DNA of 64,000 bases from Bradyrhizobium erythrophlei (GTDB lineage: Bacteria > Pseudomonadota > Alphaproteobacteria > Rhizobiales > Xanthobacteraceae). The notes below the pieces were generated by a model, which did no database searches, was not told where the DNA came from, and saw nothing but the letters and a program-made list of their open reading frames with translations. Shown here piece by piece: positions 41,282 to 49,699 of this stretch (the stretch's first letter is position 1; each line of letters begins with the position of its first letter). The stretch covers positions 868,001 through 932,000 of the forward strand of contig NZ_LT670849.1 of NCBI RefSeq assembly GCF_900142985.1, in the 5' to 3' direction. The position numbers and the translations under genes were made by a program.

Positions 41282-43084
41282 CTAAGCCACCCCGCCACTG
41301 GGCTCAGCAGTCGCCTCTTGATGCGCTCTCTCCGGCGTGCAGTGCGGGTTCAACCGCATACCCATCGCACCCACGCTCCCCGTCCCCGAATCCTTTTCCG
41401 CGTCGCCCGACGATTCAGCCGCTCCATCTGCGCGAGCCACGTGCAATTCCGCCCCAACGACAGCCCCCTCGCCGATGGCGGCTCCGACTCGCTTGACTGA
41501 TCCAGCCCGCACATCGCCGGAGGCGAACACGCCACGCACGCTGGTTTCCAGCGGCAGCGGACGGCCGGATCCGTTGTTCGACGGGCGGGCGTCGGAGGGA
41601 ACGTCCGAGCCGGTCAAGACAAAATTCTTGCCGTCCAGAGCGATCCCGCTATCCCTGAGCCAGCCCGTTGCCGGTTCCGCGCCGATGAAGCAAAAGACAT
41701 GGCGGATGGGCTTTTCCGTCTCCTCGCCGGTCACATTGTTGCGCCAGCGCACGCGCTCCAGTTGCATCTCGCAGCTGCCATAGAGGGCAACGATTTCCGT
41801 TTGGGTCAACACCTCGATATTGTCGATCGCCTTGATGCGGTCGATGAGGTATTGCGACATGCTCTCCGCCAGCCTTGGACCGCGCACTAGCATCCAGATT
41901 TTTTTAGCGAAGCCGCGCAGGAAGACCGCGGCCTGGCCCGCCGAGTTGCCACCCCCGACCAGAACGATTTCCTCATCACGACAAAGCCGCGCCTCGATCG
42001 GCGAAGCCCAGTACCAGACTCCGCGCCCCTCGAAATCGCTGAGGTTTGGAACGCCAAGGCGGCGGTAGCGCGCGCCGGTCGCCACGACCACGGTCGCGGC
42101 TTTGACGCGCCGGCCGTCCGTGAGATGAAGCCCAAGCGCCGTTTCAGTCGGGTCGAGCCGTACCACTTCGCTGGGTATCATCACCCTGGCACCGAATTTC
42201 TGCGCCTGGACGTAAGCACGGCCGGTGAGCGCCTGGCCGGAAATGCCGGCCGGAAAACCGAGATAATTTTCGATACGCGCACTGGCTCCGGCTTGTCCAC
42301 CGAATGCGCGCGTATCGAAAACGATAACCGAGAGACCCTCCGATGCGGCATAGACCGCGGTCGAGAGCCCGGCGGGTCCCGCGCCGACGACCGCGACGTC
42401 ATAGGTCTGATCGCGTTCGTCGATCGGCACCATTCCGAGTGCGCGCGCCAATTCGGTCTCGTTCGGGTTTTTCAGGATGGTACCCTTCGGACACACTGCC
42501 AGCGGCAGGTCCGAAGGATTCGGGGCATATTGCTCGACCAGCTTCGCTGCGTCCTGATCCTGTCCCGGGTCGAGCAGTTGATGCGGGTAGGCATTGCGCG
42601 CCAGGAAGCCTTGTAGACGAATGACGTCCGGACTGTTTTCGGCGCCAATCAGCACCGGACCTCCGGCGCCGGCCTCGATCAGGGCGACGCGACGCAGGAT
42701 CAGCGCATGCATGATCCGTTCGCCGAGTTCGGGCTCTTCAATCATCAGGGAGCGCAGATTTTCCGGCGGAATCAACAGTGCTTCGACATCATCGATCGCG
42801 TGAACGTCGACGAACGCCGGCTGATCCGACAATTGCCCCACTTCGGCGACGAAGTCACCGGGTCCCTGCTCCGCGATCGGAGCACTGTGCCCCAGGGGAT
42901 CGCGTCGCGTGACCCGCACCGAGCCCTTGATCAGCACGTACATGCCGGGAGCGACGCTTCCTGTGACGAACAGCGCCTCGCCGGGGGCGTAGTGCCGGAC
43001 TTCCCCAAAACGATGCAGCCGATCGATTTCATTCGGCGTCAGCTTTGGAAACATCTGCTCGTTGCGGTTATCGATCGTCGACAT
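41282..43084 (-). CDS. Cyclic-nucleotide-domain FAD oxidoreductase, TrxR-like
   Basis: 600 residues in three parts. Residues 1-125: a cyclic-nucleotide-binding beta roll (FGEVRHYAPGEALFVTGSVA, PGDFVAEVGQLSDQPAFVDV). Residues about 140-215: a thioredoxin-like fold without a CxxC. Residues 225-550: a two-dinucleotide-fold flavoprotein like thioredoxin reductase (DVAVVGAGPAGLSTAVYAAS, ILVGGGNSAGQAA type motif, and GVFASGDVRAGSVKRVGAA). The CxxC redox pair of thioredoxin reductase is missing; the region reads GVWYWASPIEARLC. It therefore probably passes electrons from NAD(P)H via FAD to another acceptor. The last 45 residues are low complexity. It is 24 bases downstream of the universal stress protein gene. 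Confidence 0.86.
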   Translation of the reverse strand: MSTIDNRNEQMFPKLTPNEIDRLHRFGEVRHYAPGEALFVTGSVAPGMYVLIKGSVRVTRRDPLGHSAPIAEQGPGDFVAEVGQLSDQPAFVDVHAIDDVEALLIPPENLRSLMIEEPELGERIMHALILRRVALIEAGAGGPVLIGAENSPDVIRLQGFLARNAYPHQLLDPGQDQDAAKLVEQYAPNPSDLPLAVCPKGTILKNPNETELARALGMVPIDERDQTYDVAVVGAGPAGLSTAVYAASEGLSVIVFDTRAFGGQAGASARIENYLGFPAGISGQALTGRAYVQAQKFGARVMIPSEVVRLDPTETALGLHLTDGRRVKAATVVVATGARYRRLGVPNLSDFEGRGVWYWASPIEARLCRDEEIVLVGGGNSAGQAAVFLRGFAKKIWMLVRGPRLAESMSQYLIDRIKAIDNIEVLTQTEIVALYGSCEMQLERVRWRNNVTGEETEKPIRHVFCFIGAEPATGWLRDSGIALDGKNFVLTGSDVPSDARPSNNGSGRPLPLETSVRGVFASGDVRAGSVKRVGAAIGEGAVVGAELHVARADGAAESSGDAEKDSGTGSVGAMGMRLNPHCTPERAHQEATAEPSGGVA

Positions 43085-43108
43085 TTCAAGTCCCCGACGC
43101 GAAATCGA

Positions 43109-43924
43109 TTAATGAGCCATCAGGAGCGGAACAGGCGCCTCGTGCAGCAGATTGTAGGTCACACCGCCTAGCAACCACTCGCGCAGCCGGAGATGGCCGT
43201 ATCCGCCCATGACGATAAGGTCAGCCTTTCGCCGTTCAGCTTCTGCCATCAATCGGGCACCGACCTCGCTGCGGCGGCTCTTGACCCGATAAAGGACGGC
43301 GTCGATTCCATGATGCTTGAGATGGTTGACCGCATCGACACCGAGGATCGCCTCTTCCTCGGTTGGGCGCTCGCCGGTCACAACCACGACCGCGACCTCC
43401 TCCGCCTTGTGCAGATACGGCATGCTTTCGCCCAAGGCTCGCGCCGCCTCCCGGCCGCCGTTCCAGGCGATGAGGATGCGATCGAAGGCGATCTTGGGCC
43501 GCTCCGTCTCGGGGACCAAATAGAGATGCCGGCCCGATCCGAACAGAACGCCCTCGATCAGCCGCTCGGGATCCATTGCGCCGTTGGGACGCAAGGTCAC
43601 AAAGCAGTCGGCGGAGCGCGCCTCGCGGGCGGCAACCCTGGCGATATCGTCAGCCAGCACATCGAAGCGCCGAATCTCTACGGGGCGCTCAAGCTGTTGC
43701 AGCCGCCTCGCCAGCAACGCCTCGGTTAGATCGCCGGCCTCGCGCGCATGGTCGATCACCTCGGCCGTGGCGTCCCCCTCGATCCGACCGGGTAGCGGCA
43801 ATACATTGAGAAACAGGCCGATGACCACCTGAGCGTCGAGCCATCGGGCGATGTCGGCGACAGCCGCCAGCCGCATTTCGTCGGAAATTCCGCCGTCCAA
43901 CCAAACCATCATATCCTTGATCAT
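43109..43924 (-). CDS. Tandem-domain universal stress protein (UspA family)
   Basis: 271 residues, third protein of this architecture in the window. Begins [20 protein letters not shown]; the second domain begins near [18 protein letters not shown] and closes with [17 protein letters not shown], the G-2x-G-9x-G nucleotide motif. It is followed on the same strand by the flavoprotein gene after 24 bases and is probably co-transcribed. The nearest FixK-like boxes (44077 and 44120, one mismatch each) are 150-200 bases upstream, farther than for most genes here. Confidence 0.9.
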   Translation of the reverse strand: MIKDMMVWLDGGISDEMRLAAVADIARWLDAQVVIGLFLNVLPLPGRIEGDATAEVIDHAREAGDLTEALLARRLQQLERPVEIRRFDVLADDIARVAAREARSADCFVTLRPNGAMDPERLIEGVLFGSGRHLYLVPETERPKIAFDRILIAWNGGREAARALGESMPYLHKAEEVAVVVVTGERPTEEEAILGVDAVNHLKHHGIDAVLYRVKSRRSEVGARLMAEAERRKADLIVMGGYGHLRLREWLLGGVTYNLLHEAPVPLLMAH

Positions 43925-44076
43925 CCGGGCCGTCCTACATCAGCTGACCGAAAAGGCGGACGCACCGCTGCCAGTGTCCATGACACGGCTGGTGGGCCCC
44001 TTACTCGATTGCACCATAGCGATCATGGCTTGTGGATCCTCAAGCGCCATCGTGCCGCGCACGGAGCGGACACCCA

Positions 44077-44090
44077 TTGACGGCTGTCAG
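44077..44090. promoter_or_regulatory. Imperfect FixK/FNR-type box
   Basis: TTGACGGCTGTCAG, one mismatch at the last base; about 160 bases upstream of the usp start at 43924. Confidence 0.4.
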
Positions 44091-44119
44091 CTTCCTCCGA
44101 TTTTTCAATGGCGCTGAAA

Positions 44120-44133
44120 TTGACGTTCGTCAC
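44120..44133. promoter_or_regulatory. Imperfect FixK/FNR-type box, second of a pair
   Basis: TTGACGTTCGTCAC, one mismatch at the last base; 43 bases from the preceding box, about four helical turns. Confidence 0.4.
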
Positions 44134-44287
44134 GGCGCCGTCTCCGATCCTCAGGCGATCGCGCAAGAGCGCGAGGCCGAACTCGTCGTCCACCTCCCGG
44201 ACGGAAAAACGAGCCGAACGCGTCTTGCGAAAAGCTGGGCCGCCAGATTGTTCCGGCGATGATCCGGCGGAATCGGGCGACGCCCTG

Positions 44288-44740
44288 TTACACCTTCATG
44301 CCGTCGACATGCTCGCGGGTCCATGCCAGCAGTTGAGGCAGGGGCATGATACCGGACTTGCGCGCAATCTCTCGGCCGTGATGCATGAGCATCAGCGTCG
44401 GTATGCTTTGGATGGAGAACCGCCGCAGCAGTTCCTGTACGGCGTCGCTGTCGACCTTGACCAGCCGCAGATCAGGTTCGAGTTGGGTTGCCGCCTGTTC
44501 GAAAATCGGCGCCATCGCCCGGCAGGGACCGCACCAGATAGCCCAGAAATCAACCAATAGCGGAATATCACTGTGCGTTGCGTGCCTGTCGAAGCGGGCG
44601 ACGCTGTCTAGCGCCGCCGGCCGTCCTTCGTAAAGCGGCCGGTGACAGGATCCGCACTTGGCGCCATCGCGCAGCCGTTCGCGCGGTAAACGGTTGATCG
44701 CATCGCAGTGCGGACAGACGATATGCAGCGCGGTGGTCAT
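44288..44740 (-). CDS. trxC: Thioredoxin 2 (TrxC-like) with N-terminal zinc ribbon
   Basis: 150 residues from the ATG at 44740 (MTTALHIVCPHCDAINRLPR). Residues 9-34 hold CPHC and CGSC, the four-cysteine zinc ribbon characteristic of thioredoxin 2. The thioredoxin fold follows with the active site FWAIWCGPCRAMAPIF and the cis-proline loop SIQSIPTLMLMHHGRE. It reduces disulfides in the cytoplasm and in other bacteria belongs to oxidative-stress regulons; the zinc ribbon makes it redox sensitive. The longer frame to 44797 would run into the FixK-type box, whose centre is about 63 bases upstream of the chosen start. Confidence 0.93.
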   Translation of the reverse strand: MTTALHIVCPHCDAINRLPRERLRDGAKCGSCHRPLYEGRPAALDSVARFDRHATHSDIPLLVDFWAIWCGPCRAMAPIFEQAATQLEPDLRLVKVDSDAVQELLRRFSIQSIPTLMLMHHGREIARKSGIMPLPQLLAWTREHVDGMKV

Positions 44741-44796
44741 GTGTACTCCGCACGAGGCTCGATGCTGCAGGATTACGCGTCGCCTGGGAGACCGCA

Positions 44797-44810
44797 TTGA
44801 CCGGCATCAG
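44797..44810 (-). promoter_or_regulatory. FixK/FNR-type box upstream of thioredoxin gene
   Basis: TTGACCGGCATCAG, one mismatch at the last base, centred about 63 bases upstream of the thioredoxin start. Confidence 0.5.
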
Positions 44811-44834
44811 CTTTTCGAACGCTCGGCGTTAAAG

Positions 44835-44848
44835 TTGACGGACGTCAT
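44835..44848 (+). promoter_or_regulatory. FixK/FNR-type box upstream of rhomboid gene
   Basis: TTGACGGACGTCAT, one mismatch at the last base, centred about 106 bases upstream of the rhomboid start at 44948 and 38 bases from the box serving the divergent thioredoxin gene. Confidence 0.5.
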
Positions 44849-44947
44849 GGCCGGTTTGGGCCCTCTCACCGCAATGTCGGAACCTCAGCCCGAAGCTGAA
44901 AGCGCCAGATATTCCGGAATCCGTGACATGCAGTCGAAGAGGCGCAG

Positions 44948-45686
44948 ATGATCCCGATCGGGAACGCTGTCCCGTCCCGCTACCCACCAGTGATTACCTG
45001 GATACTGAATGCCATCAATTGCCTGGTGTTTCTGTTCCAGGACAGCCTGAGCCCAGATGAGCTTGAGCTGTTCTTGCGCCAATTCGCCCTGATTCCCGCG
45101 CGTTATTCCGAGGCCTTTGCATCGGGGGAAACCGACCTGGACGCCGCGGATATCCTACTCTTCTTCTCCATGATGTTTCTGCACGGCGGGTGGCTCCATC
45201 TGATCTTGAACATGTGGACGCTGTGGCTGTTCGGTTCGACCATCGAGGTTCGGATGGGTCATGCCCGCTATCTGGCGCTTCTATCTGGCTTGCGGCCTTG
45301 CCGCATCAGTCGCGCACGTCATGTTCAACCCGACTTCGATCGTGCCCGCGTTGGGCGCCTCCGGCGCGATCGCCGGCATTCTCGGCTGCTACATGCGGCT
45401 GTTTCCGATGGCGCGGGTGGTGGTCGTCGTCCCGATACTGTTCAACCCGCTGTTTTTCGAAGTCAACGCGTTTGTCTTTCGGCCTCTGGTTCTGATTCAG
45501 GTTTTGCAGTCGATGATGGCCCTCCTGCTGCCATCTGTCAGTGGAGACGTCGCGAGGTGGGCCCATGTCGGAGGGTTTATCGCAGGGTTCGCACTTGGCC
45601 CTTTCCTGGTCCGGTCCGGGCGGCGTTACCGCGCGTATTACCCGGACGAAGGCGTGTTCGGCTTCGATACCAAGGGGCGAATATGA
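44948..45686 (+). pseudogene. Rhomboid-family intramembrane protease, frameshifted
   Basis: The N-terminal frame reads MIPIGNAVPSRYPPVITWIL and FLHGGWLHLILNMWTLWLFG (the conserved H-x-x-x-N) and ends its match at EVRMGHARYLA near 45275. The next frame carries on with FYLACGLAASVAHVMFNPTS, the catalytic serine in GASGAIAG, and the catalytic histidine in WAHVGGFIAGFALGP. One extra base around 45276-45283 would explain the shift. Restored, the protein has about 245 residues and six or seven helices, and would cut substrates within the membrane. All catalytic residues are intact apart from the shift, so a recent mutation or a sequence error is likely. Confidence 0.8.
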
Positions 45687-45710
45687 GATGTCATGCCATA
45701 GGAGGACTCC

Positions 45711-46547
45711 ATGTCGTTCGGTGATCTTATCTGGCTTTTCTTCATATTCTCGGCGATCCAGCCGATGTTACAGCAGAAGATGCTCGAGGCCATGCGGGTG
45801 CGCAAGATCTCGCAACTCGAACGCGCGCGAAAATCGCGGGTGATCCTGCTGGTGCATCGGCAGGAGACCATGCGGTTCCTCGGCTTTCCCGTGGCGCGCT
45901 ACATCGACATCAACGATTCCGAAGAGGTTCTGCGCGCCATCCAGATGACGGATGCCGATGTACCGCTCGACCTCGTCCTCCACACCCCGGGGGGTCTCGT
46001 ACTAGCAGCGCTGCAAATCGCCAAGGCGGTTCGTGAGCACAAGGCCAAGGTTACGGTGTTTGTGCCCCACTATGCCATGTCCGGCGGCACGCTGATCGCG
46101 CTCGCAGCCGACGAAATCGTCATGTGCGAGCATTCCGTTCTGGGTCCAATCGATCCGCAACTTGGAGAATCGCCGGCGGCGTCGCTCATCAAGGTCGTCG
46201 AGCAAAAGCCCATGGCCAAAATCGACGATAAAACGCTGATCATGGCCGACGTCGGACGCAAGGCCATTACGCAGGTCAAACAGGCGGCAAGCGAATTACT
46301 GACCCGTCACATGCCCGCCGAACAGGCAACGGCACTCGCAGAAAAACTCTCGACCGGCATATGGACGCACGATTATCCGATATGGGCTTCGACCGGAAAG
46401 TCGCTTGGCTTGCCGGTATGCACCAAGATGCCGAACGATGTTCTGCAACTCCTGACGTTCTATCCGCAACCCGTTCGCATGCACGGCGGCGGCGTGGAAT
46501 ATCTGCCGGTAGAGCGCCGAAATCAGCCTGAAAGCGATTTCGGATGA
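45711..46547 (+). CDS. SDH-family ClpP-class serine protease
   Basis: 278 residues. An N-terminal membrane helix (IWLFFIFSAIQPML) anchors a ClpP/crotonase-like fold: VARYIDINDSEEVLRAI, VLHTPGGLVLAALQIAKAV (oxyanion glycines), the nucleophile in HYAMSGGTLIALAADEIVM and the family tail IDPQLGESPAASL with KQAASELLTRHM. This is the SDH_sah (serine dehydrogenase proteinase) family, related to SppA, thought to process membrane proteins or signal peptides. It follows the rhomboid gene by 24 bases, so two intramembrane or membrane-linked proteases were once co-expressed. Starts at ATG 45711 after AGGAGG. Confidence 0.88.
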   Translation: MSFGDLIWLFFIFSAIQPMLQQKMLEAMRVRKISQLERARKSRVILLVHRQETMRFLGFPVARYIDINDSEEVLRAIQMTDADVPLDLVLHTPGGLVLAALQIAKAVREHKAKVTVFVPHYAMSGGTLIALAADEIVMCEHSVLGPIDPQLGESPAASLIKVVEQKPMAKIDDKTLIMADVGRKAITQVKQAASELLTRHMPAEQATALAEKLSTGIWTHDYPIWASTGKSLGLPVCTKMPNDVLQLLTFYPQPVRMHGGGVEYLPVERRNQPESDFG

Positions 46548-47058
46548 CTACTTCAAAGGCGTACCGATCGGCAATTTTAGATCCCGCTTGCAGGACACGA
46601 CCGGGGCCCTCACCCTTGTCCAACCAAATGCGAAGCCGCAAACTGACAAGCATTTCACTCAGTGCTATCAGTCAGGAGCTTAGATGTTCTGCTCGCGTAT
46701 GAACGTCCGCTTCGCGCCGATATTGTTGAAAAAGTCGATTTCCGAAAGCAGTCGGTCTTAGAGAAGGACCGGTGCGTTCGCTCGGAAATTATGTGGGGGA
46801 CCTCGTCATCCGTTCGCTTTTCAACGAGCGGCCTAGGGTCATTGCGAGGCAACCAATTCTCGCAGCGATTTCGATCTACGTTTCGCGAAAATTCCTCGCT
46901 GCCTCGGTTTTGAGTTTTTCAATATAATCCGCCATAACGGTCGTTCCATAATCAGGCATTCCGCGAATCCATCGCACCCACGAAAATCTGCTGCCGCATA
47001 GCAGCCTCAGTGTTAGTGCCGGCTGATCCGAAATAAAAGTGCTATTGACATTTGAAGC
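46548..47058. other. Intergenic boundary region, no gene seen
   Basis: About 510 bases between the stress island and the accessory region. Short open frames on both strands (for example 46662-46913 plus) have no family likeness. Base composition falls toward AT from about 46900. I looked for a tRNA or attachment-site repeat and found none. Confidence 0.45.
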
Positions 47059-47103
47059 ATGAGAGACTATCTCGTCACTCACGCAACAATTCATCGGCGC
47101 GAC

Positions 47104-47568
47104 ATGGACCTAAAGTATAAGCACGTCGAGGCGGCTCTGGTTGACGTGGTTGGAGTGAAGCCGAAAGCTATCGGCGCGTTTCGCGGAAGACTTCGCCACT
47201 TGCGAAAACTAGGGCTACCGCAGCTTCAGGCCTCAGGAAGCGGCAAGCATCTCATCTATACTCAACGCCAAGCGCTTGAAATGTTGGTCGCGATACAACT
47301 CGAAAAACTCGGACACAAGCCGGAAGGCGCCGTAAAGCTTTCGTTATCGATTGTGCGCCAATCCCCCTTCGGCCAGTATGAGAGCAAAGACTGTTACATA
47401 TTACCGGATCCGCCAAGCGAAGATTCAGATAGGTACCGAATGATGTTCGGCGCCAATGACGTTTGCGAATTCCTGGCGTTTAGTCCTGAGGTTTTTACGT
47501 TAGTGAACATCTCGGCCTTGATACGAAAGTTAAACGTTGCGCTCGACCGGTCGCTAAAGCTAGCCTGA
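47104..47568 (+). CDS. Small MerR/HTH-like accessory protein
   Basis: 154 residues from the ATG at 47104 (MDLKYKHVEAALVDVVGV); an upstream ATG at 47059 is possible. The first 90 residues have a shape reminiscent of winged-helix regulators: AIGAFRGRLRHLRKLGLPQL, then SGSGKHLIYTQRQALEMLVA and IQLEKLGHKPEGAV. The C-terminal half (DRYRMMFGANDVCEFLAFSP, VNISALIRKLNVAL) has no known match. It is AT-richer than the flanking island, as is the methyltransferase gene 56 bases downstream. I would place it in a phage- or transposon-like module; the exact role is unknown. Confidence 0.5.
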   Translation: MDLKYKHVEAALVDVVGVKPKAIGAFRGRLRHLRKLGLPQLQASGSGKHLIYTQRQALEMLVAIQLEKLGHKPEGAVKLSLSIVRQSPFGQYESKDCYILPDPPSEDSDRYRMMFGANDVCEFLAFSPEVFTLVNISALIRKLNVALDRSLKLA

Positions 47569-47623
47569 TTTTTTATGTCTATAAATGCTAATATTGACTT
47601 TTTTAGTTAAGCAGGAGAACACG

Positions 47624-48964
47624 ATGAATACCAAAGTCCTTCGGGGCGAGATTCAGGTGACGGACGTAGAAATCGAAGAAATTAAAGCGGCGACGAAAAA
47701 TCCGCGCCGGCACCCCTCAACTCAAATCAAGCGGCTTATCGAGAGCATCAACACTTTCGGCTTCGTCGTTCCCATCCTCGTAGACCGCAATGGCGAGATT
47801 ATAGCCGGACACGCCCGATACGAGGTCGCGCGCAAGCTCGGGCTGCAAAAGATTCCAGTCGTTCGATTGGAGCATCTCAACAATGCACAGGTCAAGGCGC
47901 TCAGAATCGCGGACAATCGTCTCACTGATCTCTCCGAGTGGGACGATCAGATATTGGCAGAGACGTTGAAGGACCTATCGAGCCAAGATCTTGACTTCGA
48001 TATCGAGGTTACCGGCTTTGCGATGGCCGAGATCGACCTTCGGATCGAGGGTCTTTCGGTGGAGGGTGCGGGACAAGACGCCGCTGACGATTTTCCCGAG
48101 CCAACCGACGACGTAACTGTCAGCAAGAATGGCGACATGTGGCGCTGTGGAAGACACCTAATCATGTGCGCTGATTCACGCTCGGCTGACGCCTACGAGC
48201 GACTTCTTGAGGGCAACAAGGTGGATATGGTCTTCAGTGATCCGCCATACAATGTTTCAATTCAAGGCCACGTCTGCGGCAAAGGTCAAATCCGCCACCG
48301 CGAATTTGCAATGGCCTCCGGTGAATTGGATAAACATGCCTTCACCGCCTTTCTGAAAACATGCTGCACATTGGTAGCACGGCACTGCGCAGATGGCGCG
48401 CTCGTCTTCCTGTGCATGGATTGGCGTCATATCGGAGAACTTCTGGAAGCCAGCCGCGATAACTTTACTGAGCTGAAAAATGTCTGCGTTTGGGCGAAGA
48501 GCAATGCGGGCATGGGCTCGCTTTACCGGAGCCAGCACGAGTTCGTATTCGTTTATAAAAGCGGCACCGGGCCGCATCGTAACAATGTGGAGTTGGGGAA
48601 GAACGGGCGCAATCGGTCTAATGTTTGGAGCTATCCCAACACAACCATGTTCGGTCGACCGTCCGACGAAGGATATCTGGCGGCGTTGCACCCAACCGTG
48701 AAGCCTGTCGCGATGGTCGCCGATGCGATTTTGGACTGCTCCGCTCGTGGCGAGATCGTCTTTGATCCCTTCTTGGGCAGCGGAACCACCTTAATTGCTG
48801 CGGAGCGGGTTGGGCGAGTGTGCCGGGGAATCGAAATTGACCCCCTCTATGTCGACACCGCTATTCGCCGTTGGCAGGTTTACACGGGCGAGAAGGCTGT
48901 CCACGCAACTTCCGGCATTCGCTTCGACGACGCGCTGGAGCAAATCGAAGCCAGCATAGGTTGA
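47624..48964 (+). CDS. ParB-domain DNA methyltransferase
   Basis: 446 residues. N-terminal ParB/sulfiredoxin-like domain (residues 1-120: KNPRRHPSTQIKRLIESINT, IIAGHARYEVARKLGL, VKALRIADNRLTDLSEWDD), then an adenine- or cytosine-N-methyltransferase: catalytic DPPYNV in DMVFSDPPYNVSIQGH, GDMWRCGRHLIMCADS, TVKPVAMVADAILDCSARGE, and the SAM motif FDPFLGSGTTLIAAERVGR. The ParB part usually recognises DNA or acts as a nuclease-like module. Orphan enzymes of this type are typical of prophages and mobile islands and have no restriction partner, as here. Start ATG follows CAGGAGAAC. Confidence 0.92.
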   Translation: MNTKVLRGEIQVTDVEIEEIKAATKNPRRHPSTQIKRLIESINTFGFVVPILVDRNGEIIAGHARYEVARKLGLQKIPVVRLEHLNNAQVKALRIADNRLTDLSEWDDQILAETLKDLSSQDLDFDIEVTGFAMAEIDLRIEGLSVEGAGQDAADDFPEPTDDVTVSKNGDMWRCGRHLIMCADSRSADAYERLLEGNKVDMVFSDPPYNVSIQGHVCGKGQIRHREFAMASGELDKHAFTAFLKTCCTLVARHCADGALVFLCMDWRHIGELLEASRDNFTELKNVCVWAKSNAGMGSLYRSQHEFVFVYKSGTGPHRNNVELGKNGRNRSNVWSYPNTTMFGRPSDEGYLAALHPTVKPVAMVADAILDCSARGEIVFDPFLGSGTTLIAAERVGRVCRGIEIDPLYVDTAIRRWQVYTGEKAVHATSGIRFDDALEQIEASIG

Positions 48965-49092
48965 TCGCGGGCTCTCCGCGGCGAAGCCGCCTTTCGTCAA
49001 GTGCCGAGCCAAAGGCGGCCGACCAAGATGGAGCAGGTGTCCACCGGTGTACGAGTTTTTTTGTGCAAGTAACAAATGCTTAGGAGCAAGAA

Positions 49093-49512
49093 ATGGTAGA
49101 ACGCTACAGACCAAAAGGTTACGTTGGATACAAGCAGCCGCCGGCACACGCCCGCTTTCAAAAAGGGCGATCCGGCAATCCTGGCGGGCGGCGCCGGAGT
49201 GAGCCACTGGCGGCGGCAACCATAGTTGCCGAAGAACTCCAGGCGACCGTTTTCGTTATGGAGAACGGACAACGATTGAAGGCCAGTAAGTTCAGGCTCC
49301 TCATTAAGCAGACGATTAATCAAGCAATTAAAGGAAATGTCCGCGCCCTCAAGATTTTCTTGGAAATCTTAGACAAGCTGGAACGGTTAAATAAAACACC
49401 TACGAAAATGCATCCTCGGGTTCGAACAGACCTCAGTAAGCTTTCGTTGGAAGAAAAGCAAAAGATGATGAAAGAGATTCTAGCCAATACGAGACCTCTT
49501 GATCAGTACTAG
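49093..49512 (+). CDS. DUF5681 protein, mobile-element associated
   Basis: 139 residues starting MVERYRPKGYVGYKQPPAHA. The N-terminal motif H-A-R-F-Q-K-G-R-S-G-N-P-G-G-R (residues 19-33) is the DUF5681 signature, followed by a helical domain (SKFRLLIKQTINQAIKGNVR, FLEILDKLERLNKT). Such proteins usually accompany ParB-methyltransferases, terminases or transposition genes in alphaproteobacterial prophages and islands; they resemble small terminase or DNA-packaging partners, but this is unproved. It has a ribosome site AGGAGC and follows the methyltransferase by 128 bases. Confidence 0.8.
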   Translation: MVERYRPKGYVGYKQPPAHARFQKGRSGNPGGRRRSEPLAAATIVAEELQATVFVMENGQRLKASKFRLLIKQTINQAIKGNVRALKIFLEILDKLERLNKTPTKMHPRVRTDLSKLSLEEKQKMMKEILANTRPLDQY

Positions 49513-49699
49513 GTGGCGAGTTCAATTGCCTAGGGCCGATTTAATACCCGTGATCGTTGAAAGAGGCTTGGATTCGATGATCACCAGCGCCCCATCTAGC
49601 GCTGTCGCCTTACGATTAGCGCCGATATTTCGCAGTGGACTTGAATTTTCTTCCGGCCGCTGGCCGCCACTGCGAATATGACGGCGGAGCAAACAAGTC

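Larger units (their letters stand above)
43925..44287. other. Intergenic region with two imperfect FixK-type boxes
   Basis: About 360 bases between the usp gene and the convergently spaced thioredoxin gene. Open frames here (for example 44032-44262 on the plus strand) have no family support. Supported elements are the boxes at 44077 and 44120. Confidence 0.45.

Noticed and set aside
44032..44560. Plus-strand frames between the usp and thioredoxin genes
   Set aside because: They run over imperfect FixK-type boxes and into the antisense of the thioredoxin gene, with no ribosome binding site or domain.
46548..47058. tRNA or attachment site at the island boundary
   Set aside because: No cloverleaf, CCA end or direct repeat could be recognised, and no matching sequence was seen after the recombinase gene.
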